Source: a virus. Taken from it: 22,617 nucleotides of DNA. Of the stretch, positions 6,349 to 12,974 are shown one piece after another (the first letter of the stretch is position 1; every line of letters begins with the position of its first letter). The DNA lies in the IMG/VR virus record IMGVR_UViG_3300025732_000287, positions 1 to 22,617 of that record; one strand, written 5' to 3'. The notes below the pieces were generated by a model that was given only the letters and a program-made list of their open reading frames with translations, ran no database searches and was not told the origin of the DNA. The translations under genes and the position numbers were made by a program.

Positions 6349-9153
6349 ATGGCTGTTGCACATAGCTCTGCCTCGGAGTCCCATACAGGGACAACAGGCT
6401 CAACCAACCAGACGGCGTTCAGCTGGACACATACACAGACGGGCACGCCTCGGGGTGTGCTCGTTTTTGTGCATGTCGCCAACAGCACTCTTAATCCGGT
6501 TGGTACCGTCACCTACGGCAGCGTCACACTGACGCAAGTTGAAGGCGGCGCCGCAATCGATAGTGCCGGTGAAGCTGGCCGAACTGATCTGTTCTTTGCC
6601 GGATCCGGGCTACCCAGCGGCAACCAGACGATCACGGTCAACCGGACCAGCAACGCCGCGATTATGTACGCGTCGGCGGCCACCGTAACGGCGGCCACGA
6701 ACACCAACGTCACCGGCATTGTGCTGCTGGAAGGCGATGGCACGATGGCCGAGCAGAGTGTCGATGACGGCACTCCTGGCACCAATAGCCTGCGCTACGC
6801 AGCCGCCTACTCAGGTCTTAACGCACCCCCGACGACTGGTGCGAACAGCACATCGCTCACCAGTATTGACTTCGGCAACTACACGGCTGCGATGGTCCGC
6901 GAGACCACCGCCGGCCGAGGTGCCCGCTTAGTTGGTTTTACAACCGCCAGCGACGACCGCGCCGCGGTGCATGTGGCGGTGCGCGAGCTGTGGAACCGCA
7001 CTGATACCGAGACGGTCGGCGCGTTCACGCTGACGGGCAACGCCGCCACGCTGGCCCGTGCGTATGCACTAACCGCTGAGGCGGGTACTTTCACTGCCAC
7101 CGGCAATGATGCAGGGCTGAAGAAACCAGCTGCTATAAAGGCCGATGTTGGCAAGTTTTTCGCTACACCATCATTCAATGATTTAGCATATAGTGAGCAA
7201 CTCACTGGCCCTTACTGGACTAAGCTCGGTGTCACCGCCACTGAGAACGCAACAACAGCACCAGACGGAACGCTGACAGCAGAGCTTTTCGTTGAGAATA
7301 CGACTAGCAACCTTCATGGTTTTAGGAGAACAAGGACTTACGAAGCTGGAGTTGAGTATACAGCGTCTATTTACCTCAAGCCCTACAACACATCACGCGG
7401 TATTGAGCTGACGCTGGGGGATAATGGTATTGCGTTCGGTTCAGGCTCTGATCCGCCTACTATTAGAGTCAACCTCAACACAGGGACAATACTCGCGGTA
7501 ACTGGCTCTCCCAGTGCAACTTCGCTAACCAACGAAGGAAACGGCTGGTATAGAGCATCTATTACTAAAACTGCCATATCAGACTCATCTATTTGCAACT
7601 ACACGGTTTACCCTGTAAATATTAATACCGTTTACGTAGGTGACGGTACAACTGGTTTTTATGCGTGGGGAGCGCAGCACCAAGAAGGGCCACTGACCCC
7701 GTACGAGCCAACTGCTCCATCAACAGGTATCGGTAGCGTCGCAACGCGACTTGCATCGCTATACCACAATCACACGCTAACAGGCGAAGTTGGTGGGTTT
7801 GCATTAACTGGTCAGCCCGTAGCGTTGACCAAGAACCGCCCAGTTACGGGCGGCACCGGCGCGTTCACCCTGACCGGGCAGCCGGCTGAAGCTAGCCACA
7901 ACGTCGTCATCGAGGGCGGCACTGGTGCGTTCAGCCTCGTTGGCAACGACGCCACGCTGAGCAAGGCGGCGGCCTCAAAGGTACTGACCGCCGACACCGG
8001 CAGCTTTGCTCTTGCTGGCGGTGCGCCAGGTCTCAGCGTCGGCCATCACCTTGATCCTGTCGTTGGAGCGTTTGCGTTCACCGGCAACCAGGCCGGTCTG
8101 GCGGATACCGATCGCCTCACCGCTGAGACGGGCGCGTTTGCGCTGACCGGTAACCCTGCGACCGTGCGGCGTGGGTATGCGCTGGCCGCGGCCGCCGGCA
8201 TATTCACGGCAGCTGGCCAACCGGCAACGCTGCGCCAGAACCCGCGCATCGAGGCCAACAGCGGCAGCTTTGCGCTGAGCGGCGGCGCCCCTGCCCTGCT
8301 GCGCGGTCGTTACCTGAGTGGCGGTGCTGGCGAGTTCATCGAGACGGGCCAGCCGGTTGCATTCCGCCGCACCTGGGCGGTTCAGGCGGCCACCGGTGCT
8401 TTTGCGTTCACCGGCAACCCGGCCAGCCTCACCGAGCTTGGCGCCTACGAGATCGATGCGCTCGTCGGCGCCTTCACGTTTTCGGGGCAGCCCGCCAACC
8501 TGGCTCAAAGCCAGACCATGCCGGTCACTGCCGGCACCTTCACGCTCTCTGGGCAACCGGCGACACTGCGCCAGAACCCGGCACTCGCTGCCGAGACCGG
8601 AGCATTCGCCGTCAGCGGCCAGCCAGCGGGGCTGACGCAGGGGTACCAGCTCAACTGCGCCGCAGGCAGCTTCAGTGTTGCTGGCAATGCCGCGACGCTA
8701 ACCAAGCTGTCGGCCAAGCAGCTTCTGGCGGATGTCGGTGCATTTGCACTCACGGGCCAGCCGGCGGTGCAAACGCACGCCCGTCAGCTCGGAGCTGCGG
8801 CGGGCGCATTTGGCTTGGCCTCCAACGGGGCAGCGTTCCGCCGTACCTGGGCTGTAGCCCCAGATAGCGGCACCTTCGCGCTCACCGGCAGCGCCGCCAC
8901 GCTGTCGGCGCTCAGAGCCTTTCAGCTCACTGCCACTGCCGGCGTTTTCACCGTTGGCGGCAATGCAGCCACTCTCCGCACCAGTCGCCTGCTTTCTGCG
9001 ACGTTCGGCAGCTTTGCGCTTACCGGCAACAACGCAAACCTATCCGATACCGACGAGCTATTCGCAGCTGCCGGCACCTTTGTTGTGACAAGTTATGCCG
9101 CAGCGCTGAACAAGACAACTACCGCCAGGCGCCGCAACGTACTGATCTTCTAG
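6349..9153 (+). CDS. large repeat protein with inserted carbohydrate-binding-like domain (probable tail protein)
   Basis: A 934-residue protein with a good ribosome binding site (GGAGGCAGGG before ATG 6349). Residues 1-220 are a beta-rich head domain found in phage appendage proteins (PRGVLVFVHVANSTLNPVG and similar). Then come 22-residue repeats of the type ETGAFALTGNPATL plus eight variable residues. Two full and one broken unit precede residue about 268, and 20 units run from about 475 to the C-terminus. Between them, about residues 270-465 form a single beta domain (SFNDLAYSEQLTGPYWTKLG at its start, GTTGFYAWGAQHQEGPLTPY at its end). It resembles the carbohydrate-binding-like domains of phage head spike fibres. 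The insert is AT-rich while the repeats are GC-rich. The product is likely a long, repetitive tail or fibre protein; the exact role is not known. The C-terminus is basic (ARRRNVLIF). Confidence 0.7.
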   Translation: MAVAHSSASESHTGTTGSTNQTAFSWTHTQTGTPRGVLVFVHVANSTLNPVGTVTYGSVTLTQVEGGAAIDSAGEAGRTDLFFAGSGLPSGNQTITVNRTSNAAIMYASAATVTAATNTNVTGIVLLEGDGTMAEQSVDDGTPGTNSLRYAAAYSGLNAPPTTGANSTSLTSIDFGNYTAAMVRETTAGRGARLVGFTTASDDRAAVHVAVRELWNRTDTETVGAFTLTGNAATLARAYALTAEAGTFTATGNDAGLKKPAAIKADVGKFFATPSFNDLAYSEQLTGPYWTKLGVTATENATTAPDGTLTAELFVENTTSNLHGFRRTRTYEAGVEYTASIYLKPYNTSRGIELTLGDNGIAFGSGSDPPTIRVNLNTGTILAVTGSPSATSLTNEGNGWYRASITKTAISDSSICNYTVYPVNINTVYVGDGTTGFYAWGAQHQEGPLTPYEPTAPSTGIGSVATRLASLYHNHTLTGEVGGFALTGQPVALTKNRPVTGGTGAFTLTGQPAEASHNVVIEGGTGAFSLVGNDATLSKAAASKVLTADTGSFALAGGAPGLSVGHHLDPVVGAFAFTGNQAGLADTDRLTAETGAFALTGNPATVRRGYALAAAAGIFTAAGQPATLRQNPRIEANSGSFALSGGAPALLRGRYLSGGAGEFIETGQPVAFRRTWAVQAATGAFAFTGNPASLTELGAYEIDALVGAFTFSGQPANLAQSQTMPVTAGTFTLSGQPATLRQNPALAAETGAFAVSGQPAGLTQGYQLNCAAGSFSVAGNAATLTKLSAKQLLADVGAFALTGQPAVQTHARQLGAAAGAFGLASNGAAFRRTWAVAPDSGTFALTGSAATLSALRAFQLTATAGVFTVGGNAATLRTSRLLSATFGSFALTGNNANLSDTDELFAAAGTFVVTSYAAALNKTTTARRRNVLIF
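7009..9120 (+). repeat. 66-bp (22-aa) tandem repeats in the large tail protein, interrupted at about 7155-7770
   Basis: About 22 full units plus one broken unit share the pattern xxGxFxLTGxxAxL followed by eight variable residues. A few units are 24-25 residues long. The array is split by a non-repeat, AT-rich domain between about 7155 and 7770. Confidence 0.8.
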
Positions 9154-9190
9154 GTGCCAAATCTGAATATGCTCTACACCTAAAAATCAG

Positions 9191-9200
9191 CGATACGCTG
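9191..9200 (+). promoter_or_regulatory. recurrent motif variant CGATACGCTG (promoter -10 candidate)
   Basis: It matches CGATAGACTG at 8 of 10 bases. TACGCT (9194-9199) lies 26 bases before TTG 9220, the same distance as at the other tiny basic gene. Confidence 0.35.
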
Positions 9201-9219
9201 AAGCAGTTGCCTCAAATCG

Positions 9220-9354
9220 TTGGCCGTCAAGTCCAAGACCGCTCTCGGAAAGATCGAGCATAAGACGCTGCCCCCGAAGAAAACACGTCAAGGCCAAGGT
9301 GCACATTCCAAACCAAATCATGGCCGCAAGAAAACACGCGGACAAGGCCGCTAA
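9220..9354 (+). CDS. tiny basic phage protein, copy 2 (44 aa)
   Basis: A 44-residue gene starting TTG 9220, the only start codon in the frame after the TGA at 9199. The product begins MAVKSKTALGKIEHKTLPPK, contains KKTRQGQGAHSKPNHGRKK and ends TRGQGR. It is extremely basic and Gly-rich and has no membrane segment. It aligns with the 35-residue product at 3463-3570 at KSKT and PPK-T-QGQG-HS-P, and both genes begin with CGTTGGCC. I recall short basic proteins of this type near cyanophage tail genes, with unknown function; RNA/DNA binding or virion packing are possibilities only. Its stop TAA (9352-9354) directly abuts the endolysin stop on the other strand. Confidence 0.65.
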   Translation: MAVKSKTALGKIEHKTLPPKKTRQGQGAHSKPNHGRKKTRGQGR

Positions 9355-10503
9355 CTAATACACCCACTCCGCTACCGGTCGCACCCCAGCACCCGCCACA
9401 AAACCGCCGCCACCCCTGGTGTCCAGGTGCAAAAACCCCCGAGGGCGCCCATCACCTAGCCCACCAGTCCACCGCACCCGCACCCACTGGTAGAAGCTCT
9501 CCAGGCTTCGGCCCACGGGGTAGACATCGAACGCTTCCCCCGTGGTGTGCCTTGAGCCCGGAACACCACCGACCTGTGCGTTGATCGGCTCGGGCCTATA
9601 GAAGCTGGTCACCCCAAGCGGCCCGCCCCAGGCATCGCGCAGCTTCTGGAACTCCGCTGCAGTGTGCAGCAGTCTGTTGCGAACTGATGCGCCCTCTGTG
9701 GGAATCCGGCGCTTATCCCACTGCAGGATCTCCCCGACGGTGAGATTCGGCGTAACCAGACACCCGAAGTCCCCCCAATCCACCGAGGCCGGTATGGCCT
9801 CTCCCTCCCGCTGCACCTTCCGCCAGTGCGGCTCGAAGACAAACCACGTCCCAGCCCCTGCGGCCAGCTCAACCTGCGCGTGCGCGTCTTGGACAGCCTC
9901 CCTGTAGCCGCATACGCCATAGCGCTTCCCTCTTACCACCGGCACCTTCGCCTTGTCCCCGAGCTCGGTGGCCTGCTTCGGCTCCTTCTTCAGCCAGGTG
10001 TCCTGCGTCGCCTCGAACTCGAACAGCAACGGCTTGGGCTTTGCTTTGACAACCTCGGGGGCCGCCTCCGCCACCCCCGGCAGATGCTCGTCCATCAGCT
10101 TGATCAGCTTCTCCGCGTAGCGGGGATCGGTGGCGTAGCCCTGCTTGACCAGCTCCTTGGCCGCCACCTCGCGAGTCGCGGCCCGGTTGACACCCTCGTA
10201 CCTGTCCCAGTCCTTGTACCAGCGGGTCACGAGGCAGCGAACGCACTCCCCGAGGTCGGCAAAGTCGAGGAACGCGGCCTGGATCTGCACCGGCTTGCCA
10301 TCGACGTACTCGGTCGTTGTGCGCGTTGTGCCCGCCCCCTTGAGCCCGAAATAGTTGTGACGCCCCGAGGTGTACTGCCCAAACCCCGATTCCAGCGCCC
10401 ACTGCGCCGCCACGAGCTCCGGGAACTTCGCCCCAGCCTCCTTGGCCGCTGCCAGTACCCCGAGCCAGTTGTTGGTGTACCCCTGTGGCTTCGAGCTCGG
10501 CAT
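9355..10503 (-). CDS. two-domain endolysin: GH73-type glucosaminidase plus M15 peptidase
   Basis: A 382-residue protein starting ATG 10503. Residues about 8-142 are a glucosaminidase (FlgJ/GH73-like) domain with the ALESGFGQY motif (probable catalytic E38) and SGRHNYFGLKG. Residues about 160-232 are a linker or small beta domain (LFEFEATQDTWLKK...FVFEPHWRKV). Residues about 240-382 are a peptidase M15-type domain with SFYRP, the zinc motif SRHTTGEAFDV (H319, D326) and FLHLD (H359). The enzyme should cleave both the glycan and the peptide part of peptidoglycan. No signal peptide is seen, so a holin is needed; the nearest candidate is at 3864-4112. It is read opposite to the late genes, towards them, with stop codons touching at 9354/9355. 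Its upstream region overlaps the left integrase arm-type repeats. Confidence 0.85.
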   Translation of the reverse strand: MPSSKPQGYTNNWLGVLAAAKEAGAKFPELVAAQWALESGFGQYTSGRHNYFGLKGAGTTRTTTEYVDGKPVQIQAAFLDFADLGECVRCLVTRWYKDWDRYEGVNRAATREVAAKELVKQGYATDPRYAEKLIKLMDEHLPGVAEAAPEVVKAKPKPLLFEFEATQDTWLKKEPKQATELGDKAKVPVVRGKRYGVCGYREAVQDAHAQVELAAGAGTWFVFEPHWRKVQREGEAIPASVDWGDFGCLVTPNLTVGEILQWDKRRIPTEGASVRNRLLHTAAEFQKLRDAWGGPLGVTSFYRPEPINAQVGGVPGSRHTTGEAFDVYPVGRSLESFYQWVRVRWTGGLGDGRPRGFLHLDTRGGGGFVAGAGVRPVAEWVY

Positions 10504-10529
10504 GGCGCTGCGGCGTATGAGTCAGGCTA

Positions 10530-10564
10530 CTAAGCCAGGATTAAGCCAACCGCGAACTAAGCAG
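10530..10564 (+). repeat. left arm-type integrase-binding repeats (YTAAGCCAR)
   Basis: CTAAGCCAG (10530-10538) and TTAAGCCAA (10541-10549) are direct copies 11 bp apart. A degenerate CTAAGCAG (10557-10564) follows. The same 9-mer occurs twice on the other side of the attP core, also 11 bp apart. The cluster lies just upstream of the endolysin start. Confidence 0.55.
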
Positions 10565-10608
10565 TCAAGACAAAGCAGGCATTACAGCGCTTCTCAGCCA
10601 GACACGAG

Positions 10609-10654
10609 CACTTTGGGGTAGTGGGGGTCGTGGGTTCAAATCCCGCCGCTCCGA
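10609..10654 (+). other. attP core: 3' part of tRNA-Pro(GGG)
   Basis: The segment folds as the 3' part of a tRNA. It contains the 5' anticodon-stem CACT, a TTGGGGT anticodon loop (anticodon GGG), AGTGG 3' stem, GGGTC variable loop, T stem GTGGG/CCCGC around TTCAAAT, the acceptor strand CGCTCCG and discriminator A. The D arm and 5' acceptor strand are missing, and identity stops at the anticodon stem, as expected for the crossover segment of a tRNA-targeting phage. Phage genes lie on both sides, so this is attP and not attL or attR. The host target is inferred to be tRNA-Pro(GGG). Confidence 0.85.
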
Positions 10655-10684
10655 TTCAGTAAAACCGGCAAATCCCAGTCACAG

Positions 10685-10715
10685 AGCCGCTTCTCCTCGA
10701 GAGGCGGCTTTTCTG
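10685..10715 (+). terminator. strong rho-independent terminator after the attP core
   Basis: An 11-bp stem (AGCCGCTTCTC with GAGAGGCGGCT, one G-T pair) and CTC loop is followed by TTTTCTGTTT. It reads rightward, away from the tRNA piece and before the integrase gene. After integration it would end transcripts from the rebuilt tRNA gene. Confidence 0.85.
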
Positions 10716-10759
10716 TTTCAAGGCTCCTAGGCCCAAACAGACCTACTCTGACAGGGGTT

Positions 10760-10779
10760 TTAAGCCAGAACTAAGCCAG
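10760..10779 (+). repeat. right arm-type integrase-binding repeats
   Basis: TTAAGCCAG (10760-10768) and CTAAGCCAG (10771-10779) are direct copies 11 bp apart, immediately before the integrase ATG. A further TTAAGCCAA is inside the integrase gene at 11255-11263. Confidence 0.55.
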
Positions 10780-10783
10780 GTCG

Positions 10784-11821
10784 ATGACCGAGCTGGACGC
10801 CGCCAACGCCAGGCTCAAGGCCGGCAAGCACCGCTGCTCCATCCAACTCCGAGGGCGGTCCTACGCGCTCGTGGCCACCCTGCCCACACGCGACGGCAGC
10901 GCCTGCAAGCAGCAACGGATCGCCCTCGGTTCAGACATCGATCTCCTCGGTGCCGAGCGCCGTGCCGTCGAGCTTGGCGAGCAGCTCCGCAGCAAGACCT
11001 TCAGCTGGGATGCCTGGGACGTTGCACCGGCCTCCGAGGCCCTCACCGTCCCCGACTTCATCAAAGCCGCCCAGGCCCTGCACGCCTCCAAGTACCGCAA
11101 GGACCCCGAGCGCGGCAACAACGCCTGGTCCAAGAAGTGGGGCCCGGCGCTGCGCAAGCTCCCGCCCTCGGGTGTTGTCAGCGCGTCCGTCTTGCTGCGC
11201 GTGATCCGGACCATGCCCGCGGGTAGCGCCGTGCGCCGGGACCAGGGCAACCTGTTAAGCCAAATCGCCAAATCCCTTGGCTTAGACACCGAACCGCTCC
11301 TCGAAGCCTGCCGCGGCTACGGCGTTGACAAACTCACCGAGCGCGACATCCCCTCGGACGAGGCCATCGAGGCAGCGCTGAAGCACGTCACCCTGCCGCA
11401 CTGGCGTTGGACCTTCGGGATGTGTGCGGCCTACGGCCTCCGCCCCCATGAGTGCGCCGAGCTCGTGTTCCTGGAGGACAATTGGATCGAGGTGCACGAC
11501 AGAACCAAGACCGGCTCCCGCCGCGTCACCGCGTGCCCGAGCGCATGGGTCGAGCGCTTCGCTCTCCGTGAGATGCCACGCCCCAGCCAAAGCGCCAGTC
11601 ACCTGGGCAAGGCGCTCAACGACGCCCTCGATCGAGACGGGGTAACGATCAAGCCGTACAACATGCGTCACGCCTTCGCCCTGCGCCTGATGACCAAGGG
11701 CGTCGGAGCCGACATCGCAGCGAGACTCATGGGTCACAGCCTGCAGGTGCACCAGACGACCTATCAGAAGTGGATCGAGGCCGACCGGATTCAAAAAGTC
11801 ATGGTGGGCATTCAGCTTTAG
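10784..11821 (+). CDS. int: tyrosine-type site-specific integrase
   Basis: A 345-residue tyrosine recombinase. Residues 1-80 look like an arm-binding region, about 85-180 a core-binding domain, and 190-345 the catalytic domain. The catalytic residues visible are R220 (AYGLRPHEC), K242 (RTKTGSR), R295 (YNMRHAF), H318 (MGHS) and nucleophile Y327 (TTYQKW). The usual histidine of box II (HxxR) is a tyrosine (Y292), a known variation. The gene starts right after the right arm repeats and 130 bp from the attP core, the normal place for an integrase. TACTCTG at 10744-10750 is a weak promoter candidate. Overlap of its promoter with arm repeats suggests autoregulation (inference). Confidence 0.92.
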   Translation: MTELDAANARLKAGKHRCSIQLRGRSYALVATLPTRDGSACKQQRIALGSDIDLLGAERRAVELGEQLRSKTFSWDAWDVAPASEALTVPDFIKAAQALHASKYRKDPERGNNAWSKKWGPALRKLPPSGVVSASVLLRVIRTMPAGSAVRRDQGNLLSQIAKSLGLDTEPLLEACRGYGVDKLTERDIPSDEAIEAALKHVTLPHWRWTFGMCAAYGLRPHECAELVFLEDNWIEVHDRTKTGSRRVTACPSAWVERFALREMPRPSQSASHLGKALNDALDRDGVTIKPYNMRHAFALRLMTKGVGADIAARLMGHSLQVHQTTYQKWIEADRIQKVMVGIQL

Positions 11822-11856
11822 GTCGCGCTAGTGTCTAACCAGATCCAGATAGACCT

Positions 11857-12153
11857 ATGCCGGCCGGGCTCAGCACCTCAGCCCAAGACGAGATTCTCAA
11901 TCGCATCGACAACCTCGAACGGACGATCGTGGCGTTGCTCGAAGGCATCCGCCCCACTCCCGAGAGCGATTGGGTCGACTCCAAGGAGTTCTGCCGCCTG
12001 GTCGGTCTTAAGGACACCAAGGCGCTGGTGTACGAGATGTCCAAAGGCGTCTTGCAATGGCCCGCCATCAAGAACATCGGCACAGCAAAACGGCCTCGGT
12101 ACAGATTTCACCGCACTAAGGCCGTTGACCAGTTCCTGAACAGGTCGTTGTGA
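11857..12153 (+). CDS. small DNA-binding-like protein, possible excisionase
   Basis: A 98-residue protein. Residues about 8-30 form a short coiled-coil helix (AQDEILNRIDNLERTIVALLEGI). Residues about 38-98 (DWVDSKEFCRLVGLKDTKALVYEMSKG, PRYRFHRTKAVDQFL) look like a winged-helix or MerR/excisionase-type DNA-binding fold with a basic wing. The gene follows the integrase after 35 bp, in the same direction. A TAGTGT at 11829-11834 could be a -10, 28 bases before the start. The position suggests a recombination directionality factor, but a general regulator is equally possible. Its stop overlaps the next start (GTGA). Confidence 0.5.
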   Translation: MPAGLSTSAQDEILNRIDNLERTIVALLEGIRPTPESDWVDSKEFCRLVGLKDTKALVYEMSKGVLQWPAIKNIGTAKRPRYRFHRTKAVDQFLNRSL

Positions 12154-12473
12154 TCTCAGACGAGGAAGCCTTCAAGCGCTGGGTCGCCAAGCTCCACACC
12201 GAGTGGCTAACCAACTGGCAGGACATGCCGGACATCACCTACGCGTGGTGGAACCTGTTGATCACAGTCCTTGATGACGCGCAGACCGACGAGCGCGGCG
12301 ACATCATCGACTGGGCATTCACCGTCGAACCCCTTTCCAATAACGCTCCTCTGCCTTCTCCTCCCACGCCCGGTGCTGCGCCAGACGCGCGGAAGCCCGA
12401 GCCCGGCGCTTGCAGAGGTTCCAGTCGTGGAAGAACTGGGCGTCGTCAACCAGGCGTTGGAGCAACCCGTTAG
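12150..12473 (+). CDS. hypothetical protein overlapping convergent gene
   Basis: The GTG start at 12150 overlaps the stop of the preceding gene. The first 62 residues look like a real globular helical domain (EEAFKRWVAKLHTEWLTNWQ, then TYAWWNLLITVLDDAQTDERGDIIDWAF). From about residue 63 on it is Pro/Gly/Arg-rich and low in complexity. That part lies antisense to the 72-residue - strand gene at 12319-12537. The overlap of 155 bp is unusual. Either the tail is a real but unimportant extension, or the + gene lost an earlier stop codon. I do not recognise the family. Confidence 0.5.
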   Translation: MISDEEAFKRWVAKLHTEWLTNWQDMPDITYAWWNLLITVLDDAQTDERGDIIDWAFTVEPLSNNAPLPSPPTPGAAPDARKPEPGACRGSSRGRTGRRQPGVGATR

Positions 12474-12537
12474 GGAGTCGCTCCGCGATCCTGATCAGCT
12501 TCTGCAAATAGCGAGCTCGGGCCTCCGACGGGTCCAA
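12319..12537 (-). CDS. small cyanobacterial-type conserved protein downstream of cyAbrB
   Basis: A 72-residue protein with helical, Arg-rich sequence: ARYLQKLIRIAERLPNGLLQ, RLVDDAQFFHDWNL, then CKRRARASARLAQHRAWEEK. I recall similar small unnamed proteins in picocyanobacteria, but cannot name a family. The start is TTG 12537, one base past the cyAbrB TGA (12539-12541), so the two are probably translated together. It overlaps the + gene 12150-12473 by 155 bp. A partner role for cyAbrB is inference from position only. Confidence 0.55.
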   Translation of the reverse strand: MDPSEARARYLQKLIRIAERLPNGLLQRLVDDAQFFHDWNLCKRRARASARLAQHRAWEEKAEERYWKGVRR

Positions 12538-12538
12538 C

Positions 12539-12913
12539 TCAGACCTTGGCTGCGATCTTGGCTGCCACCGGCGTGGTCACAGGCTTGGGTACCAGGCGGA
12601 TGGCGTCGTCATCGATCACGATCTCAAGCTCGTCGCCGGGCTGCAGGTTGAACCGCTGCGAGTAGGTCTTGCCCAGCAGGATCACACCGCTGCGATGCAC
12701 GGTGGTCTGGTACTGCGCCACCTTGCCAGGAGCCTTGCCGACGGCGATGGCGACACCCTGCGCACGAAGCAGCGCGTTGTAGAACTGCTTGACGAGGACT
12801 TGCTCCTTGCCAGTTTTAGTGGCGCGGACGTAGCCAGCAGCCCGTGCCAGTTCAGTTTGATTCATATCCTCGTGCTCTTTGACCAGATCGAGGAGTGCCT
12901 TGCCAACCAGCAT
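12539..12913 (-). CDS. cyAbrB-type transcriptional regulator
   Basis: A 124-residue protein starting at ATG 12913 (MLVGKALLDLVKEHEDMNQT). A longer frame from GTG 12958 adds 15 residues unlike the family. The layout is that of cyanobacterial AbrB (cyAbrB) proteins. It has an N-terminal LVGKALLDLVKE...ELARAAGYV segment, a middle FYNALLRAQGVAIAVGK region, and a C-terminal AbrB-like swapped-hairpin domain (TTVHRSGVILLGKTY, LQPGDELEIVIDDDAIRLVP). cyAbrB proteins are nucleoid-associated regulators of carbon/nitrogen genes in cyanobacteria. In a phage it might act on lysogeny or on host metabolism (inference). It lies 61 bp downstream of polA on the same strand and is followed by the 72-residue gene. 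Confidence 0.75.
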   Translation of the reverse strand: MLVGKALLDLVKEHEDMNQTELARAAGYVRATKTGKEQVLVKQFYNALLRAQGVAIAVGKAPGKVAQYQTTVHRSGVILLGKTYSQRFNLQPGDELEIVIDDDAIRLVPKPVTTPVAAKIAAKV

Positions 12914-12974
12914 CGGTAAGCGGGGAAACAACGACCAGATTAGGACGGGCGAACGCACGAGGAAAGAATGTCAG

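Noticed and set aside
7009-9120. CRISPR-like repeat array
   Set aside because: The periodicity is 66 bp in frame and encodes a 22-aa protein repeat with variable DNA; no conserved repeats with unique spacers.
4749-9153. Diversity-generating retroelement target
   Set aside because: No reverse transcriptase or template/variable repeat pair was found in the window.
9826-10533. + strand reading frame (235 aa) opposite the endolysin
   Set aside because: Leu/Arg-rich shadow of a gene with intact catalytic motifs.
10600-10660. Complete functional tRNA-Pro gene
   Set aside because: The D arm and 5' acceptor strand are absent, so only the 3' part used as attP is present.
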